The notes under the pieces: model-generated
Seen by the model: only the letters and a program-made list of their open reading frames with translations
Told to the model about the DNA's origin: nothing
Databases searched by the model: none
Program-made: the position numbers and the translations under genes
NCBI GenBank assembly: GCA_004151065.3
Contig: NWUY0300006073.1
Coordinates: 19,695 to 51,216 of the forward strand
Length of the DNA: 31,522 nt
DNA from: Larix sibirica
Taxonomy: Eukaryota > Streptophyta > Pinopsida > Pinales > Pinaceae
Direction: 5' to 3'
Part shown: positions 1 through 10,354 of the stretch, one piece after another
Numbering within the stretch: the stretch's first letter is position 1
Layout: every line of letters begins with the position of its first letter

Positions 1-185
1 TTTTTTATCAGTGCTCCTCTTTGGTATGGGAAAAGTAATGCTCAATGCTGGTTATGGTGCACTGATGCTTATCTTTGGTATAAGTGCATCTTTGCTTATT
101 TACTATAGGTGCACTAGTGCTCCATTACAAATGTGCACTCGTGTGGTTTTGTCCAAAAAAACATCATTGCTCCTCTTTAGTGAAG

Positions 186-471
186 GCGCACCAATGCAAC
201 TTTGGTATAAGTGCACCGGTGCATCTTTTGTATAAGCGCACTGGTGCATCTTTATCAAAAGCGCACCGATGCATCATTGGAATAAGTGCATCGATGCATC
301 TTTAGAAGAAGCGCACCAGTGCATCTTTGGCAGAAGGGAACTGGTGCATATTTGACAGAAGAACACTGGTGCATCATTGTCAGAAGAGCACCAATGCATA
401 TTTGGCAGAAGTGCACCGGTACATCTTTGGCAGAAGCGCACCGGTGTATCTTTGGCAGAAGCGCACCGATG
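186..471. repeat. 25-bp tandem array with palindromic core
   Basis: Eleven consecutive 25-bp units run from 186 to 460, with a partial twelfth at 461-471. More degenerate relatives extend left to about position 5 (for example 57-83 and 109-121). The best units contain the perfect 10-bp palindrome GCACCGGTGC (213-222), and GCATCGATGC (288-297) and GCACTAGTGC (112-121) are palindromic variants. Each unit ends in a weaker ATCTTTGGCAGAA-like spacer. The 25-bp period is not divisible by three, so overlapping chance reading frames stay open on both strands; none is a gene. The array lies in the subterminal part of the CACTA end, where such elements carry arrays of transposase-binding repeats. A binding role here is inferred. 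Confidence 0.9.
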
Positions 472-616
472 AAAAAAACCTCTGCTAAAGCCTCCGACCA
501 CCGAGATTTTTTAGTTATGATACATTTCCATAAAAGCCTCCGTGAAAACATCCGGTACCATTAGTGGAGGTTGTAGCGGAGGTTTTTTTGAAAATTTCGA
601 CCAATATTGTAACACT

Positions 617-651
617 AAAAACCTCCGCTACAAGGCCTTTTCCTTGTAGTG
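617..651. repeat. Terminal hairpin of the CACTA end
   Basis: CTACAAGG at 628-635 and CCTTGTAG at 642-649 are perfect 8-bp inverted arms around a six-base loop, so the terminal repeat can fold back on itself. The upstream 617-632 segment also pairs with 572-587 over 16 bases. Nested inverted motifs are common in CACTA subterminal regions. Confidence 0.7.
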
Positions 652-1990
652 GTTGTTGCTAGGGCTCGACTAAAGACAAAAATGTTATTTATCCCCAATC
701 ACATGCTTCTTTGGTTTGACAATCATTCACCATTTTACAAACGGAATTCCTTCAACAAACCCTTTTTCTCGTCCAAAGAAAGCTAAACAATTTTTCATTA
801 TCTTATCTAGTAAACATTTTGGAATATGTGCGATTAAGAGCCAATAAAGCTGAATGCTTTCAAGAATTGACTTAACGAACACTAGCATGCCTTAACTTTA
901 CCAGCACTTGTGGCATTAGCATGGGATTCTATCTTCAATCTCTTTTACATGCCATATATAATTTATGTATTTGTAAGAATTTGGCTTTCAGTGAAAGCCC
1001 AAGTATTTAACTCCGCCATCTAAAGTGCCATAATTCATGGGAAATAACTAGATGGTCTAATTTTTTAGGCCCTTACTCAATATATTGAACAATAAACAAG
1101 GTTTCCTCATATTCACCTCCATCCCTGTAGCCTTGCAACAGGTTCCCATAATAATTTTGTAATAATGTAACCCCCTTAAATTCCCTCTACAAAACATCGA
1201 GAGGTCATCCACAAACAACAGATGCGTTATGTTGATTGAGCCATCTAAGTTTATATCTTAGATAAAAACCTCGGTCTTTAATTATGCAATCAACTTCCTC
1301 AAGCTCCCTATTATTAAGAGGAACATAAATGGGGACAAGGGACAACCTTGTCTTAGCCCCCTTGAGGCCTTAAAGAACCCCGACGGAGATCCGTTTATAA
1401 AAACTGCAAATGATGTTGACTTAAGGCAACCCATAATCCATTTGAGATATTGCAAATTCATTCCTACTTGCTATAGATCCAACCTAATGTAAATCAAACT
1501 TACTTTTTCTTATACCTTGGTGAGGTCAATTTTCATAATCACTGCTAATTTCTTACCAGTTTTGATTGAATGCAGACCTTCCTATGCAATCCCTATCGCA
1601 TCATAAATTTGTCCATTAAAAAGGAATTCAAACTGTTCTTCTAAAATTGTCATACAAAAATATGCTTTCTAAATCATCCTCTACCTCTTTCAAAACTTGT
1701 TGATTTTTCTTAAGCTTCTCTCTTGTCTATGCAGCATGGACCTTTTTTACATGAATGAGATTATTTAAAATTTGAAGCATTATTGAATCCTTGATTGAAG
1801 CATCAAACATTTTATAGTTACTGACCACTAATTATTTGAAGCCCCTCTCTTTTGACCATTTATGATTTAACTTTAAAGTGGCATGGGTTTCTGGTCCTCC
1901 TTTAGCAATTGGAGAAAGATTGGCAAATGTCGAAAAAGCATTCTATCCCTACCCATGATTTAAATATTTATGCTTCTTCCACTACCAAAT
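652..1990 (-). pseudogene. LINE-D: decayed L1-type ORF2 fragment (linker, RT, post-RT)
   Basis: Minus-strand translation in shifting frames recovers a plant LINE ORF2. In coding order there is linker sequence before the RT (about 1930-1680), then an RT stretch reading EEQFEFLFNGQIYDAIGIA (about 1645-1590), then GLRQGCPLSP (about 1360-1330), then the catalytic FVDD box (1215-1204). After that come the post-RT motif ending in IPKCLLDKIM and VKW (about 900-705) and a PKKH segment near 690. Many stops and frameshifts are present. The linker jumps almost directly into the RT, so the N-terminal RT part seems deleted. Endonuclease, zinc finger and RNase H are missing. The CACTA end cuts it off on the left and the LINE-A tail abuts it on the right. 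Confidence 0.85.
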
Positions 1991-2202
1991 ATATTCACAA
2001 GTTTTTTTTCCATAGAAAAAAGACCGCAATTTATATTAAAACATAAACCGTCGTTTACATAAGCCCATGGCATGTCAAAAAAACATACATCTACAACAAC
2101 ATATTGCTGCACCAGAAAAGACAATTGTCATCTGACAAAAAAACAACACATAAAAATTCTAGCCATATCAAAGATAAGCCTAGAAATTACAATTTTTTAC
2201 TA

Positions 2203-2700
2203 TTAAATAATTTTTGGGTCTTTTGGAAACTTAAAATGAGACCAGCCCTGGGTCATCCTCCTGTATTGAATCACGGTTAAATTCCTATCTCTGCCACAAT
2301 CCCTCGCCCAACATGAACCCTTTCTTAGATAGTTGGTTCGTTGTCCTATTCCTCTCACGATAGACATGACAAAAACTGATCCTTTGGAAGAGACCAGCAT
2401 ATAGAAGCACTTCCTCAAACAATAGACTCAAAAAAATATTTCTAGGAGGAATGTTCATTCACAACCAATATATAACAATTTGCGAATTCCCAAAAACTTG
2501 CATGCAAGTAATGTTTTTGGATAAGGAGAGTTGTAAAACCATCTTCAAAGCTAACAAGTCTGCTCTATTATTTGAACAATGACCCAAACCTGCTACAAAT
2601 TTTATCTTCACTTCATCCGAAGAGAAAATGATGCCACTAGCACCACCAAAAGCAGGCTCCCCTTGAGAAGCACCATAAAAAAACACCAATGGAAAGACTT
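2203..2700 (-). pseudogene. LINE-A ORF2, RNase H domain
   Basis: The C-terminal RNase H of LINE-A reads in two frames. From 2689 come FFYGASQGEPAFGGASGIIF, then GLGHCSNNRADLLAL and a QVFGNSQIVIYW segment. From about 2418 a second frame gives the C-terminal part, including HVYRERN-like sequence near 2345, and stops at 2203. Family knowledge places catalytic acids at FxDGA, NNRAExxAL, GDS and the final AD. Here D is Y in FFYGAS, E is D in NNRADL, and GDS is GNS, so at least two and probably three catalytic positions are degraded. It lies immediately downstream in coding order of the zinc-binding segment and ends ORF2. Dead copy; the family assignment is secure. Confidence 0.85.
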
Positions 2701-3980
2701 ATCAATACTTACCTCAAGGATAAATATTTGCTTTTGCACCTTTTTATGAGGAAAGGCATCAAACGAAGCAAGCATTTTTTGTGCCATCACCAAAGGGGGA
2801 ATGCTCTTTTCCTCAAATATACTCTTATTACGGGCCAGCCAAGCGCCCCACATAACCATGACCAAGATAGAATTGAACGTGATAGCTGATGGATCCGCAC
2901 ACTAGAGCTGGAAAGTTTCCTGTAAATCTACACCATACCATGCGAAAGCGAAACCTTTTCCCGTGAGACAAAATTCCACATGGTCTGAAAATAAGAACAA
3001 TGAATAGAGAGATGTGCAATAGTTTCTTCTTCGGTCCTGCATAATGAGCATCTACCAGGCCCCTCATAAAACAATTTTGCTAAGAAATCCCAAACATGAA
3101 TCCTTTTCAAAAGAGCTAACCAAAAAAAAAAATTCAATTTCAATAGCCAATCCAACTACCAGACAACCAACTGCTACCACTGTGGCTGCGGTAAGTCCTC
3201 CTCTTCTCAAGAAACCCGATAGCCCGGGATGGGAAAATATACACCACCCTATAAGTTTCTGCACCATAAAATCTCATCCCTTTTATCAGTTAGCCTAATG
3301 AAACAATCATGGAGGGACTTTAAATATTTATTCCACCGCAAGCTATCCAAAGCATCAAAGTTGAAACTATCAGCCTAGAGCCAAGCTTTACAAGACTGGT
3401 TTGTACCCAAACCATCCGAAATCTGATAAAGGAAAAAAAATCCTTGATATTATAAAGTAGCAATCATATAATCGAATAGATAATAAGCATCATTACAACC
3501 TTCCCAAGGATCGATGCCTAGTCGAAGACTTATTCCATCACCATCACGACAAACAATCCAGTCTTCTATAAGGTCAAAAGCATGTAGAGAAGCTTTCCAC
3601 ACATTAGATATGTTCCTGAAATCCTTCGATCTACACCAAAACCGCTCTTCAATTGATAGGGCATAAATGTATTTTTTATAAAACCACTTTGGTCCATAGA
3701 TTATCCACTTTTAGAATCAACGATATGCATTTGGCTAAGAGAGCCTTGGTAAAGAAAACCAGATGTTTGAAACCCCGACCTCTGAGATACTTGGTTAGGA
3801 TTAACTTTTGCCATGCTATCTAATGGAAGGGATTTTCATTTGCATTTTTTTTCCAGAGGAGTTGAAACATAAGTTCGGGATTCGATCAAGGATACCTCTT
3901 GGCACATGAGCCAAAGAGAACCAATAAATAAGGATCACCTCCAAGGTGGATTTCAAGAATATCACCCTGCCTCCTCTCAA
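2608..3980 (-). pseudogene. LINE-A ORF2, post-RT and zinc-binding RT-associated (zf-RVT) region
   Basis: Downstream of the RT, broken frames carry the region typical of plant LINEs between RT and RNase H. About 3330-3190 translates to LTDKRDEILW and GGVFSHPGLSG-like segments. At 3155-2928 is the zf-RVT signature, NFFFWLALLKRIHVWDFLAK followed by CSLC, then HLSIHC and MW. The CxxC...HxxxxC pattern is intact, and a WGAWLARNKSIF stretch (about 2850-2815) is the usual tail before RNase H. Runs of A and short indels at 3120-3150 and 3430-3460 shift the frame. Function is inferred by family: the domain probably assists RNA binding of the RT. Non-functional here. Confidence 0.82.
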
Positions 3981-3983
3981 CAA

Positions 3984-4946
3984 TTAGAGATTACACCAAA
4001 GAAGAATTTTCTTCTCAACCTTGGCCACAAACCAGTACCAATCTATAGCAATATAATCATTCAGCTTAATAAGAAAACAAAGATACTTAATCCCCCTTTG
4101 AGAATCCACAACAGGAAAGTCAAATTTTGAACAGATCCACTGAATATTTTCTTTGTCAAGATTCAGAAACGAAATAGTGTATTTTTTATGATTAACCGCC
4201 ATACCTGTTGCTCCAGTAAACAAATCCAGCATACTTTGAATCTTGCAGATATCACACCTAGATCCATTAGTGCAGAGAATAATATCATCCACGAAGAGCA
4301 AGTGGGTGATTCTTAAATTGCCCCTTATCAACAAACCTTCGAGTACATCGGCATCATGAACCTTTTGTATAGACTGATTGAAACCTTCCACAATAAAAAT
4401 GAACAATAAGGGGGATAAAGGACACCCTTGACGAAGGCCTCTACTAGGTTGAAAGAATGGAGAAGCAACAACATTGATCAAGACCACAAATGAGGCAGTT
4501 TGGATACAATACATGATCCAATTGACAGTATTCAGATGGAGACCAATTTGCAACATAACTAAATGAAGATAGAGCCAAATTACATAATCATAGGCTTGCT
4601 TTAGATCAAGTTTGATTATTGCCATGGGTCGATTTTTTAATTTGGCTGAGTGCAGAACCTCCTGAGCCACACCGATCACATCGTGGATTTTCCTACCTTC
4701 CAGGAACGCGAATTGCTCATGTAGGACCCCTTTTGACAGGATATCTCGTAGTCTTCTGGAAATAACCTTAGCTATAAGCTTGTGGATGCTATTACAAATG
4801 GAAATAGGATGATAACCTTCGAAATATAATCGTTTATCCTTTTTTCGAATGAGATCTATAAAGGTGGAATTAAAGACCGCTAACAACCTACCTTTGAGCC
4901 TTGATTCTTCGACAACAACTAATAGGTCACGAGCAAATAAATCCAT
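3984..4946 (-). pseudogene. LINE-A ORF2, reverse transcriptase domain (longest open segment)
   Basis: A 320-codon open stretch on the minus strand carries a nearly complete LINE reverse transcriptase. In order: LIRKKDKRLYFEGYHPISIC (fingers), KLIAKVISRRL, EQFAFLEGRKIHDVIGVAQE, IIKLDLKQAYDYV (first catalytic Asp), SRGLRQGCPLSPLLF near 4445-4405, and THLLFVDDIILC with the FVDD box at 4295-4284. The thumb-side GIKYLCFLIK motif follows. The usual LTLIPK and FRPIS motifs have drifted to DLIRKKD and YHPIS. The apparent N-terminal start is just where the frame opens; in the element this is internal to ORF2. Its role in the family is target-primed reverse transcription of the LINE RNA. It is the best-preserved part of LINE-A, but upstream frameshifts make it inactive. 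Confidence 0.93.
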
Positions 4947-4949
4947 TAA

Positions 4950-5723
4950 ACCATTGAAAAATTTCGTGGGCCATCCATCTGGCCCTAGGATTTTATCAAC
5001 CTACATAGATCTTAAATCTTCCTTTAACTCATCCATAGTAACAAGAAGCTGAAGATCCATGTTTTGATCTTCGGACACCAAGGTAGGAAAAGAAGAAAAC
5101 AAGCTCATCATCTGTAAGATATTGTGGTTTTGATCTTCTTTGTAGACCCTTTTGAAATGACAAACACAAAGGGAATCCAAATCATCAAACCCAACTACCT
5201 CGTTTCCATCCTCATCATCTAGACACTAAATAGAATTAGAATTCTTCCTGTGCTAGATAAAACTATGAAATAACTTTGTGTTATTATCTCTCGTCTAGAT
5301 CCAAATAACTCTACTTTTCAGTCGAGCAGAGGCCTCTTCATTCACTAACAACTTTGTTCTTTGAGTTTCCATCTCAAGAACCAATATTTTTTGCTTATAC
5401 AATTGAAAACCCCCAAGGTTATTCAGGTGAAAATCCTACAGGAAAGCTTCGGTGATCCTGAGATCAACATTATGTGCATCTCTTTTTTCCTTGATCCACA
5501 GGACAACTAGAGCCTTAATCCTTTTTAAATTTTCATTAAACTGTAAACTTGCCGACGCAGGACGGAAATAATCATATGTGATCCAACAACCCTCGATGAG
5601 ACGACAAAACTCATCATCTTCCATCCATAAAGAGTCATATTTGAAATGACTAGGGAGCCTTTTCGACCCTTGTTTTAGTTCCAAAAAAAATGGGGTGTTG
5701 ATCAGACTCACCCCCCTCCCCAA
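4950..5723 (-). pseudogene. LINE-A ORF2, endonuclease-to-RT linker
   Basis: Between endonuclease and RT, the minus strand at 5723-5436 encodes GRGVSLINTPFFLELKQGSK and FKYDSLWMEDDEFCRLIEGC, followed by an Arg/Lys-rich helix-forming segment. This matches the FKFxxxWxxxxxFxxxV pattern of LINE linkers. The segment 5430-4950 is broken by stops but still shows charged helical stretches and sequence leading into the RT (for example the region around 4990-4960 encoding a DGWPTKF-like motif). No catalytic role is expected. It is recognisable only by its position and pattern. Confidence 0.7.
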
Positions 5724-5757
5724 TTAATTGTCTAACACAAGAAGCTGCCTAAAGAGT

Positions 5758-6369
5758 CTATGTGTTAATAATAAATCTATCTAGTCTCTTTGTAAGGAAA
5801 CCATCCCCAACTCTCATGTTGCGCCATGTTGGCCACATATGAGTCGGAGAAATATTCATAAAAGAAGAATACACCAGCTTTTTGCAAAAGTAATTTGAAA
5901 GGGGGTCCCTCAAAGCTATAGGTCCCCAAATATTAGACACCCCCATAGAGAAATTAAGATCACCACCTAACACATCTTTGCCCGTCGAGAGAAAGCTGGC
6001 ACTAAATAGTCTATCCCAGAACTCTACAATAGAATGGTTAGGGCCATACACATTCATAAAAGAGTAAGCAAGGACAATCTCTCTAGAAAATAGAACTACA
6101 CCTGTACCATTTTTAAAGGCCCGACTATTTAGATAAAGAAAGTGTTTTGTAAGCCTCCCTGTAACCAAGCCACCCAACCTACCAACAACATCCACACAAT
6201 TAAAATCCCAGCCTAGCAAAAGCCTTCTAAGGTCCGCCAAAATACCATCACCAGAAGAACGTGTTTCTTGAAGAAAAAGAACTGAGGGTTTACACGAAAA
6301 AAGTATTTTTAGGGCTAATATTTTTTAGGGCAGCCCCATCCCTCTGCAATTGAGGGAGAGTGTCAGCAT
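5758..6369 (-). pseudogene. LINE-A ORF2, AP-type endonuclease domain and ORF2 start
   Basis: ORF2 starts at an ATG at 6369-6367 that overlaps the ORF1 stop as TAATG. The first residues, MLTLSLNCRGMGLP, match the plant LINE endonuclease start. An in-frame TAA at 6327-6325 breaks it, after which the same frame continues with KPSVLFLQETR (Glu of the active site), then NVYGPN, VLGGDLNF (Asp/Asn) and, near the end, KRLDRFI. These are the expected apurinic/apyrimidinic endonuclease-like motifs. The domain nicks target DNA for priming. Usual length is about 200-230 residues; 204 codons lie between 6369 and 5758. The C-terminal SDH motif is not obvious. Inactive because of the early stop. Confidence 0.88.
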
Positions 6370-6371
6370 TA
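6367..6371 (-). promoter_or_regulatory. TAATG stop-start overlap between LINE-A ORF1 and ORF2
   Basis: Read on the minus strand, TAA at 6371-6369 and ATG at 6369-6367 share one base. The ATG is in frame with the endonuclease frame used at 6240-5758. UAAUG overlap is known to give translational coupling in the insect LINE SART1; the same role here is inferred. Confidence 0.7.
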
Positions 6372-8151
6372 GGGAAACCCTGTACCAGTTCTACATTCTC
6401 TAAGCGACCTCTTTATCGAATTTTTCCTCCCAGCACTAACATCTAAAAGATCCTAACGATGAGCCATGTCCATGATGGACCATCTACCCCTCAACCTGGG
6501 AAAAGTTTTTACACCTCCCCATGAACCGTGCCTCCAAAGAACCACCTTTCTAGAACAAGGTCTTAGATTATAAGCAGAGGTCACCTACCCAGGAGGAGGG
6601 GATGAAAAGACCTGTTGCTCTAAAGTTCTTTTCGAGACCATCTCTTGTCCTTCATCCATCTCTCTTAAAGAAGGCAAACACTCTGAAAGATCAACTGCAT
6701 CCTAAGGGAAACTCCGTTGACTATCTGAAGCCAGCTCAAAAACTTCAACCAACTTAGATAAAGGCAGCGAGGACTTAGGATACCAATGACAAACAATGGA
6801 GTACATTTCTGACCAACCAAACCCTCTTTCCCATTAAAATCATGAGGAAGATCCCAATATAAGATTGAATTAACAGACAAAGAGCTTGGCAATGAACTCG
6901 AAGTAACAAAAGCATCAACAACCTAAGCCACAGGAAGGGGGGGCTCCAAGTACTAACCCTCCCAGTAGAAAACTCAGAGGTGTCTTCGCACTTACCAGGT
7001 GATCCTTTCATAGCATTTTGGGGGACATTGCGAAGGATCAAAATCTACCAAGCTAGAATGAAAGGAAAAAATCCAACAAGAGCTAAGGCATTCTAGGGGA
7101 AATCCGCCATCCTTTTTAAACCCTAAGGGAAGGGAATCAAAACAAGATACAGAGGACCCTAGGCTATAACCCCCTGGAGCCACAAGCCTATAGAAATAAT
7201 CAACTAAGCCACCCCCTTCTACTTCCAAAGGAATGGAACTGAGATAGGGCAACAAATCAGATAGGAACAACTTACTGGGCTGCAGCACTTTCAACAGGAA
7301 TTCTTTCATGATTCCCATCGACAATCCAAGGAGACGTCCTCGGCTGAGGGAAGGTAATGAAGAGTTGTTCTCAGAGGAGGGGACATCCTCGAAACAACAG
7401 GATTTTCAAGGTCCATAATTTCTATACCATCTTCAGACACCAACCTGATTTAAGGAACTTTAACACCCTTTTACACCTCCACCACACGTTCAGCATCCAA
7501 CAATCCAAACATCCTATTGTTGGGATTTTGACCACATTGATTATCCAACACCACCCTCGAGGCCTCACTACCAAAAACCAAATCGCCACCGGCATATACC
7601 TTCCTTCTCCAAACCTTCGACGAAAAGGGTAGAGAGCAAGTCCTTGCTAGATGACCGTGTATGTGACAACGGGCACACTTGTAAGGAATGCCAACATAAT
7701 TAAGACGTTGAACCCAGGCTTTGTTCCTACAAGAAATCACTAAGTCCTCTGGAATTCCTTCTCTCAGGTTAATCTCTACCAGAATTTTCGCCACAGAGTA
7801 AACGCCAGAATTAGAGAAACCATAGTCTGCATGGAGGAAAGCTCCTAGGAAATTCCTGATTTTTGTAAACATGGCTTTAGTCCACAACTCTACCAGAAAC
7901 CCTGGAAGCTTAACCCACACCGTTTGCTTGAAAACCCTCTCCTTCATTGATTCAAAGTACAGAGTCCATCTTTTCAACTTCATCATAGCCGACCCCCATA
8001 ACGAAATTCCCTTTAATAGTCTAGAGACATCAGCCGAGGAGTCCAAAACGACACCTAACCATCTGCGAGTCAACGCAAAAATATTTGGAACATGTCCTAG
8101 TTCTTTATCCCAAGTATCCACAACCCATCGCTTGTAAGTACCCATATTCAT
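6369..8151 (-). pseudogene. LINE-A ORF1: DUF4283-type RNA-binding protein with CCHC knuckle
   Basis: The first 226 codons, 8151-7471, are open. They contain LLKGISLWGSAMMKLKRW, then VWVKLPGFLVELW (the DUF4283 hallmark) and an AKILVEINLREGIPEDL segment. A perfect CX2CX4HX4C zinc knuckle, CARCHIHGHLARTC, follows at 7677-7636. After a stop at 7471 the remainder is scattered over other frames (7324-6992, 7041-6775, 6892-6665), reaching RSLRECRTGTGFP and the TAA at 6371-6369. ORF1 proteins of plant LINEs bind the element RNA and form the retrotransposition particle. Sequence 5' of 8151, up to about 8590, is a likely 5' UTR or eroded N-terminus. The start at 8151 is the first ATG of the open block. 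Confidence 0.85.
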
Positions 8152-8880
8152 GTTTCAACCATCAAATCAACCTACTAACACCAATTCCGACATGGCAACC
8201 ACTTCCAACATCTACACATCGTCCCCAAGGGCTAGAAACTTCCTCACCGACTTCTTTACAACACCTTCTTTCCTCTTTCTGCTCCGGGTTTTTTCAGAGG
8301 ATCTTCAGACAAGGGCCAGTCCCTCCTTATCTCTCGAACTATCCGCTTATAGAAGGCCTCTTATGTTACCTCGAAACAAAAAATTTGGAGCATTAACCCT
8401 AGGAAAAACAGGCGGCATACGAAAACCCTCAGACTATTTAAGACGAGAAATTTTTTCTCATACGTGAAATAAATAGGAAGTATCATCCCGTCAAAAAGAG
8501 CCGAGAAAAGTGGAGTCAGTTCATTGTCTATAGGGACGATCCCTATAGTATGATGGGGCTTCATGACAATGCCGACAGGGTTGTGTTTAAACACTAACCA
8601 CCATCAATGTCGATGGGGCTAACAAAAACACAAACTCCAAAGAGAACACACTTCCTCCGAGCCTACCACCATAAGCAACCTTAGTAGATGGTGGGGTCAT
8701 CACACAAGAGCCATAGAGAGATCCCTAAGAACCCAACCTTAACACACAACAGAAAAACACCAACGGAACCTAAACAGCCTCGAGAACACTGTCCAAGAGT
8801 ATCGCCACCCTTCAAATCACCCCAAAAGGATTGCATAACCACCAAAACATAAAAAAACCTAGATACCACTTAGAACCGCC
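8152..8880 (-). other. Presumed 5' UTR/leader of LINE-A
   Basis: Upstream of the open ORF1 block, the minus strand is a T/G-rich leader with short open frames (8594-8361 and 8869-8681) that match nothing I recognise. Composition is like the rest of LINE-A, and the A+T-rich, unrelated sequence begins shortly after 8890, so the element probably starts near there. No promoter motif could be assigned. Confidence 0.45.
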
Positions 8881-10030
8881 ATTAGATCCATGGCCAATGC
8901 TCTGGTTCACATCTCGACACCCTGGGGAGTTACAAGTTGTGACAATAAGCTGGGAATTAAATATAGGCCTTGAGATATGACGTATCATGTGAGGGATAGG
9001 TCATGAATCTCATATACTATGTCTAATGGACATGAAACTTGTTTCAGAATGTTTATGTCCTAAAAGTGTTTATGGCCCTAAGAAAATTATGAAAATGTCC
9101 AAAACCCCTCGAGCCATTTTACAATGGTTTTAGTTTTAACTATTGAAACTTGTTACCCAATTTTGACAATTTTACAGAAGGTGAAATAATTGTTTTAGGT
9201 GGAGTCTATTTATTTTAAGTTTTAGTCTTTACGGTGGGTTTTGCTTGGAATTCGGTAATTTTTTTTATGGTAAAATCTAAATTTGGAAGTGTTTAAATTT
9301 TGGTTTTAAATGCATAAATAAATTCAACACTCTCAAATACTCCATGACATCCAAATTATGCCATTTCCATAACTAATATGTGTTATTCTAAGATTTTTAA
9401 AAAAAATTCAATTAAATTATGAACAAATAAGACGAAAAATATGCTAAAAAAAATTAAAAACATCAAATATTTAGACTACACCATTTTTTTATTTAAAAAA
9501 AAAACATCCAACCTAATCATGAACTCCCTCTAACCATTACCTATCTAAATAAAAACCTTTTAACAAAGAAATTAAAAAAAAAGAGTGAAGATTTCTTATT
9601 TCACGATAAAGAGCAGTAGACTAGCTAACAAAAAAGCACTTCGTGTGGGTTTCTGTACATGCTTTTAAATTTATGATGATTTGGATATTAATGCATCACC
9701 TAATTGGAATTACCTTTGATGATTGAACCACAATAATTTTACCAAACGTTTGAATTTTTGTGATTTGGTTTCTTTAATCCTTCCCTGTATATGGCATATG
9801 AACATCAAGAAAACTTAACTACCCATTTTTTATTTTTTATTTATTTTTATATTAAAGTAAAAATTAGATATTAAATTCACATATTGATATTTAAGTTAAA
9901 AATTGTAATTTATAAATTTATTGTTTTTCTTAATGATATTTAATATCAAAGTTTTATCTAGAAATGAAAAAGTTTTTGCATATACGATGTTATGAGTTGA
10001 ATATTATAGCTTTATTGCATTGTTTGAATG
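8881..10030. other. AT-rich unassigned interval
   Basis: No recognisable gene, RNA or element end. It has many A and T runs (for example 9400-9600 and 9830-9960), and every frame is closed quickly. It may contain eroded transposon sequence. Confidence 0.6.
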
Positions 10031-10277
10031 ACATTATAGATTTGAAGTAGTTAATTCTCACTAGCTCACTCAGTTAAGGTGTGGGTNTGACTTAGTTGGG
10101 AGGTGACACCCAAAAACCCACTCAAGTTGAGGTTGGTGCGGTCCAGGCCGTGTGCAATCCCTGGGTGATTTTGACGGCTCAGATGCGCCTGGGTCGTGGT
10201 TTCTCAGACCACAGGCCACTCCCACAAGTCAGGGATATTCGAGTGAACAAAAAATAATACATTATAGATTTAAAGTA
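10031..10277. repeat. 19-bp target-site duplication around SINE copy 1
   Basis: Direct repeats at 10031-10049 and 10259-10277 match at 18 of 19 positions, differing by G/A at the fourteenth base. Their length and position fit LINE-type target-primed insertion. Confidence 0.88.
10050..10258 (+). mobile_element. tRNA-derived SINE copy 1 with target-site duplication
   Basis: The body starts with a tRNA-like stretch whose TAGCTCACTCAGTTAAGG (10062-10079) resembles a Pol III A box. It ends in an A-rich tail (AACAAAAAATAAT). It is flanked by an 18/19-matching direct repeat, ACATTATAGATTTGAAGTA (10031-10049) and ACATTATAGATTTAAAGTA (10259-10277). A second inverted copy at 20586-20838 aligns over the whole length. 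Against that copy this one lacks about 39 bases containing the B box, exactly where a single N (10087) sits. It has no protein. SINEs depend on LINE machinery for movement; which LINE here is the partner is unknown. Confidence 0.85.
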
Positions 10278-10354
10278 TTAGATAATATAGAAAACTTATC
10301 TTCATGTTTTTGGAGAACATTTTTGGCATTCCCATTTCTTATGGCTTCTTAAAA

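Larger units (their letters stand above)
1..651 (-). mobile_element. CACTA (En/Spm-like) DNA transposon, one terminal region
   Basis: The last 14 bases, 638-651, read on the minus strand as CACTACAAGGAAAA, which matches the usual CACTA terminal inverted repeat start. Just inside it are G/C-rich subterminal motifs in both orientations: a perfect 16-bp inverted pair (572-587 and 617-632) built on a GTAGCGGAGG core, with looser copies near 476-500 and 530-545. Inward of these lies the 25-bp array. Only this end is in the window, so the transposase genes and the opposite end are off to the left. LINE-D sequence starts directly at 652, so the element appears to have inserted into that LINE. The CACTA assignment rests on the terminal sequence and subterminal architecture, because no transposase is visible. 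Confidence 0.72.
2003..8880 (-). mobile_element. LINE-A: nearly full-length L1-type non-LTR retrotransposon
   Basis: About 6.9 kb on the minus strand. The 3' end is marked by a T run at 2002-2009 (the poly-A tail seen from the plus strand). Next come a 3' UTR (about 2010-2202), ORF2 (6369-2203), ORF1 (about 8151-6369) and a presumed 5' UTR up to about 8880. The domain order is DUF4283-like region and CCHC knuckle in ORF1, then endonuclease, linker, RT, zinc-binding RT-associated domain and RNase H in ORF2. This is the plant L1 layout, including the C-terminal RNase H that some plant L1s carry. Stops and frameshifts throughout make it inactive. The 5' boundary is approximate, and I found no convincing target-site duplication. 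Confidence 0.9.

Noticed and set aside
186-471. CRISPR-like array
   Set aside because: Units are contiguous 25-bp repeats without unique spacers, in a eukaryotic transposon context.
11-564. Several overlapping open frames on both strands across the 25-bp array
   Set aside because: They arise because a repeat without stops whose period is not a multiple of three stays open in several frames; no motif and no consistent start.
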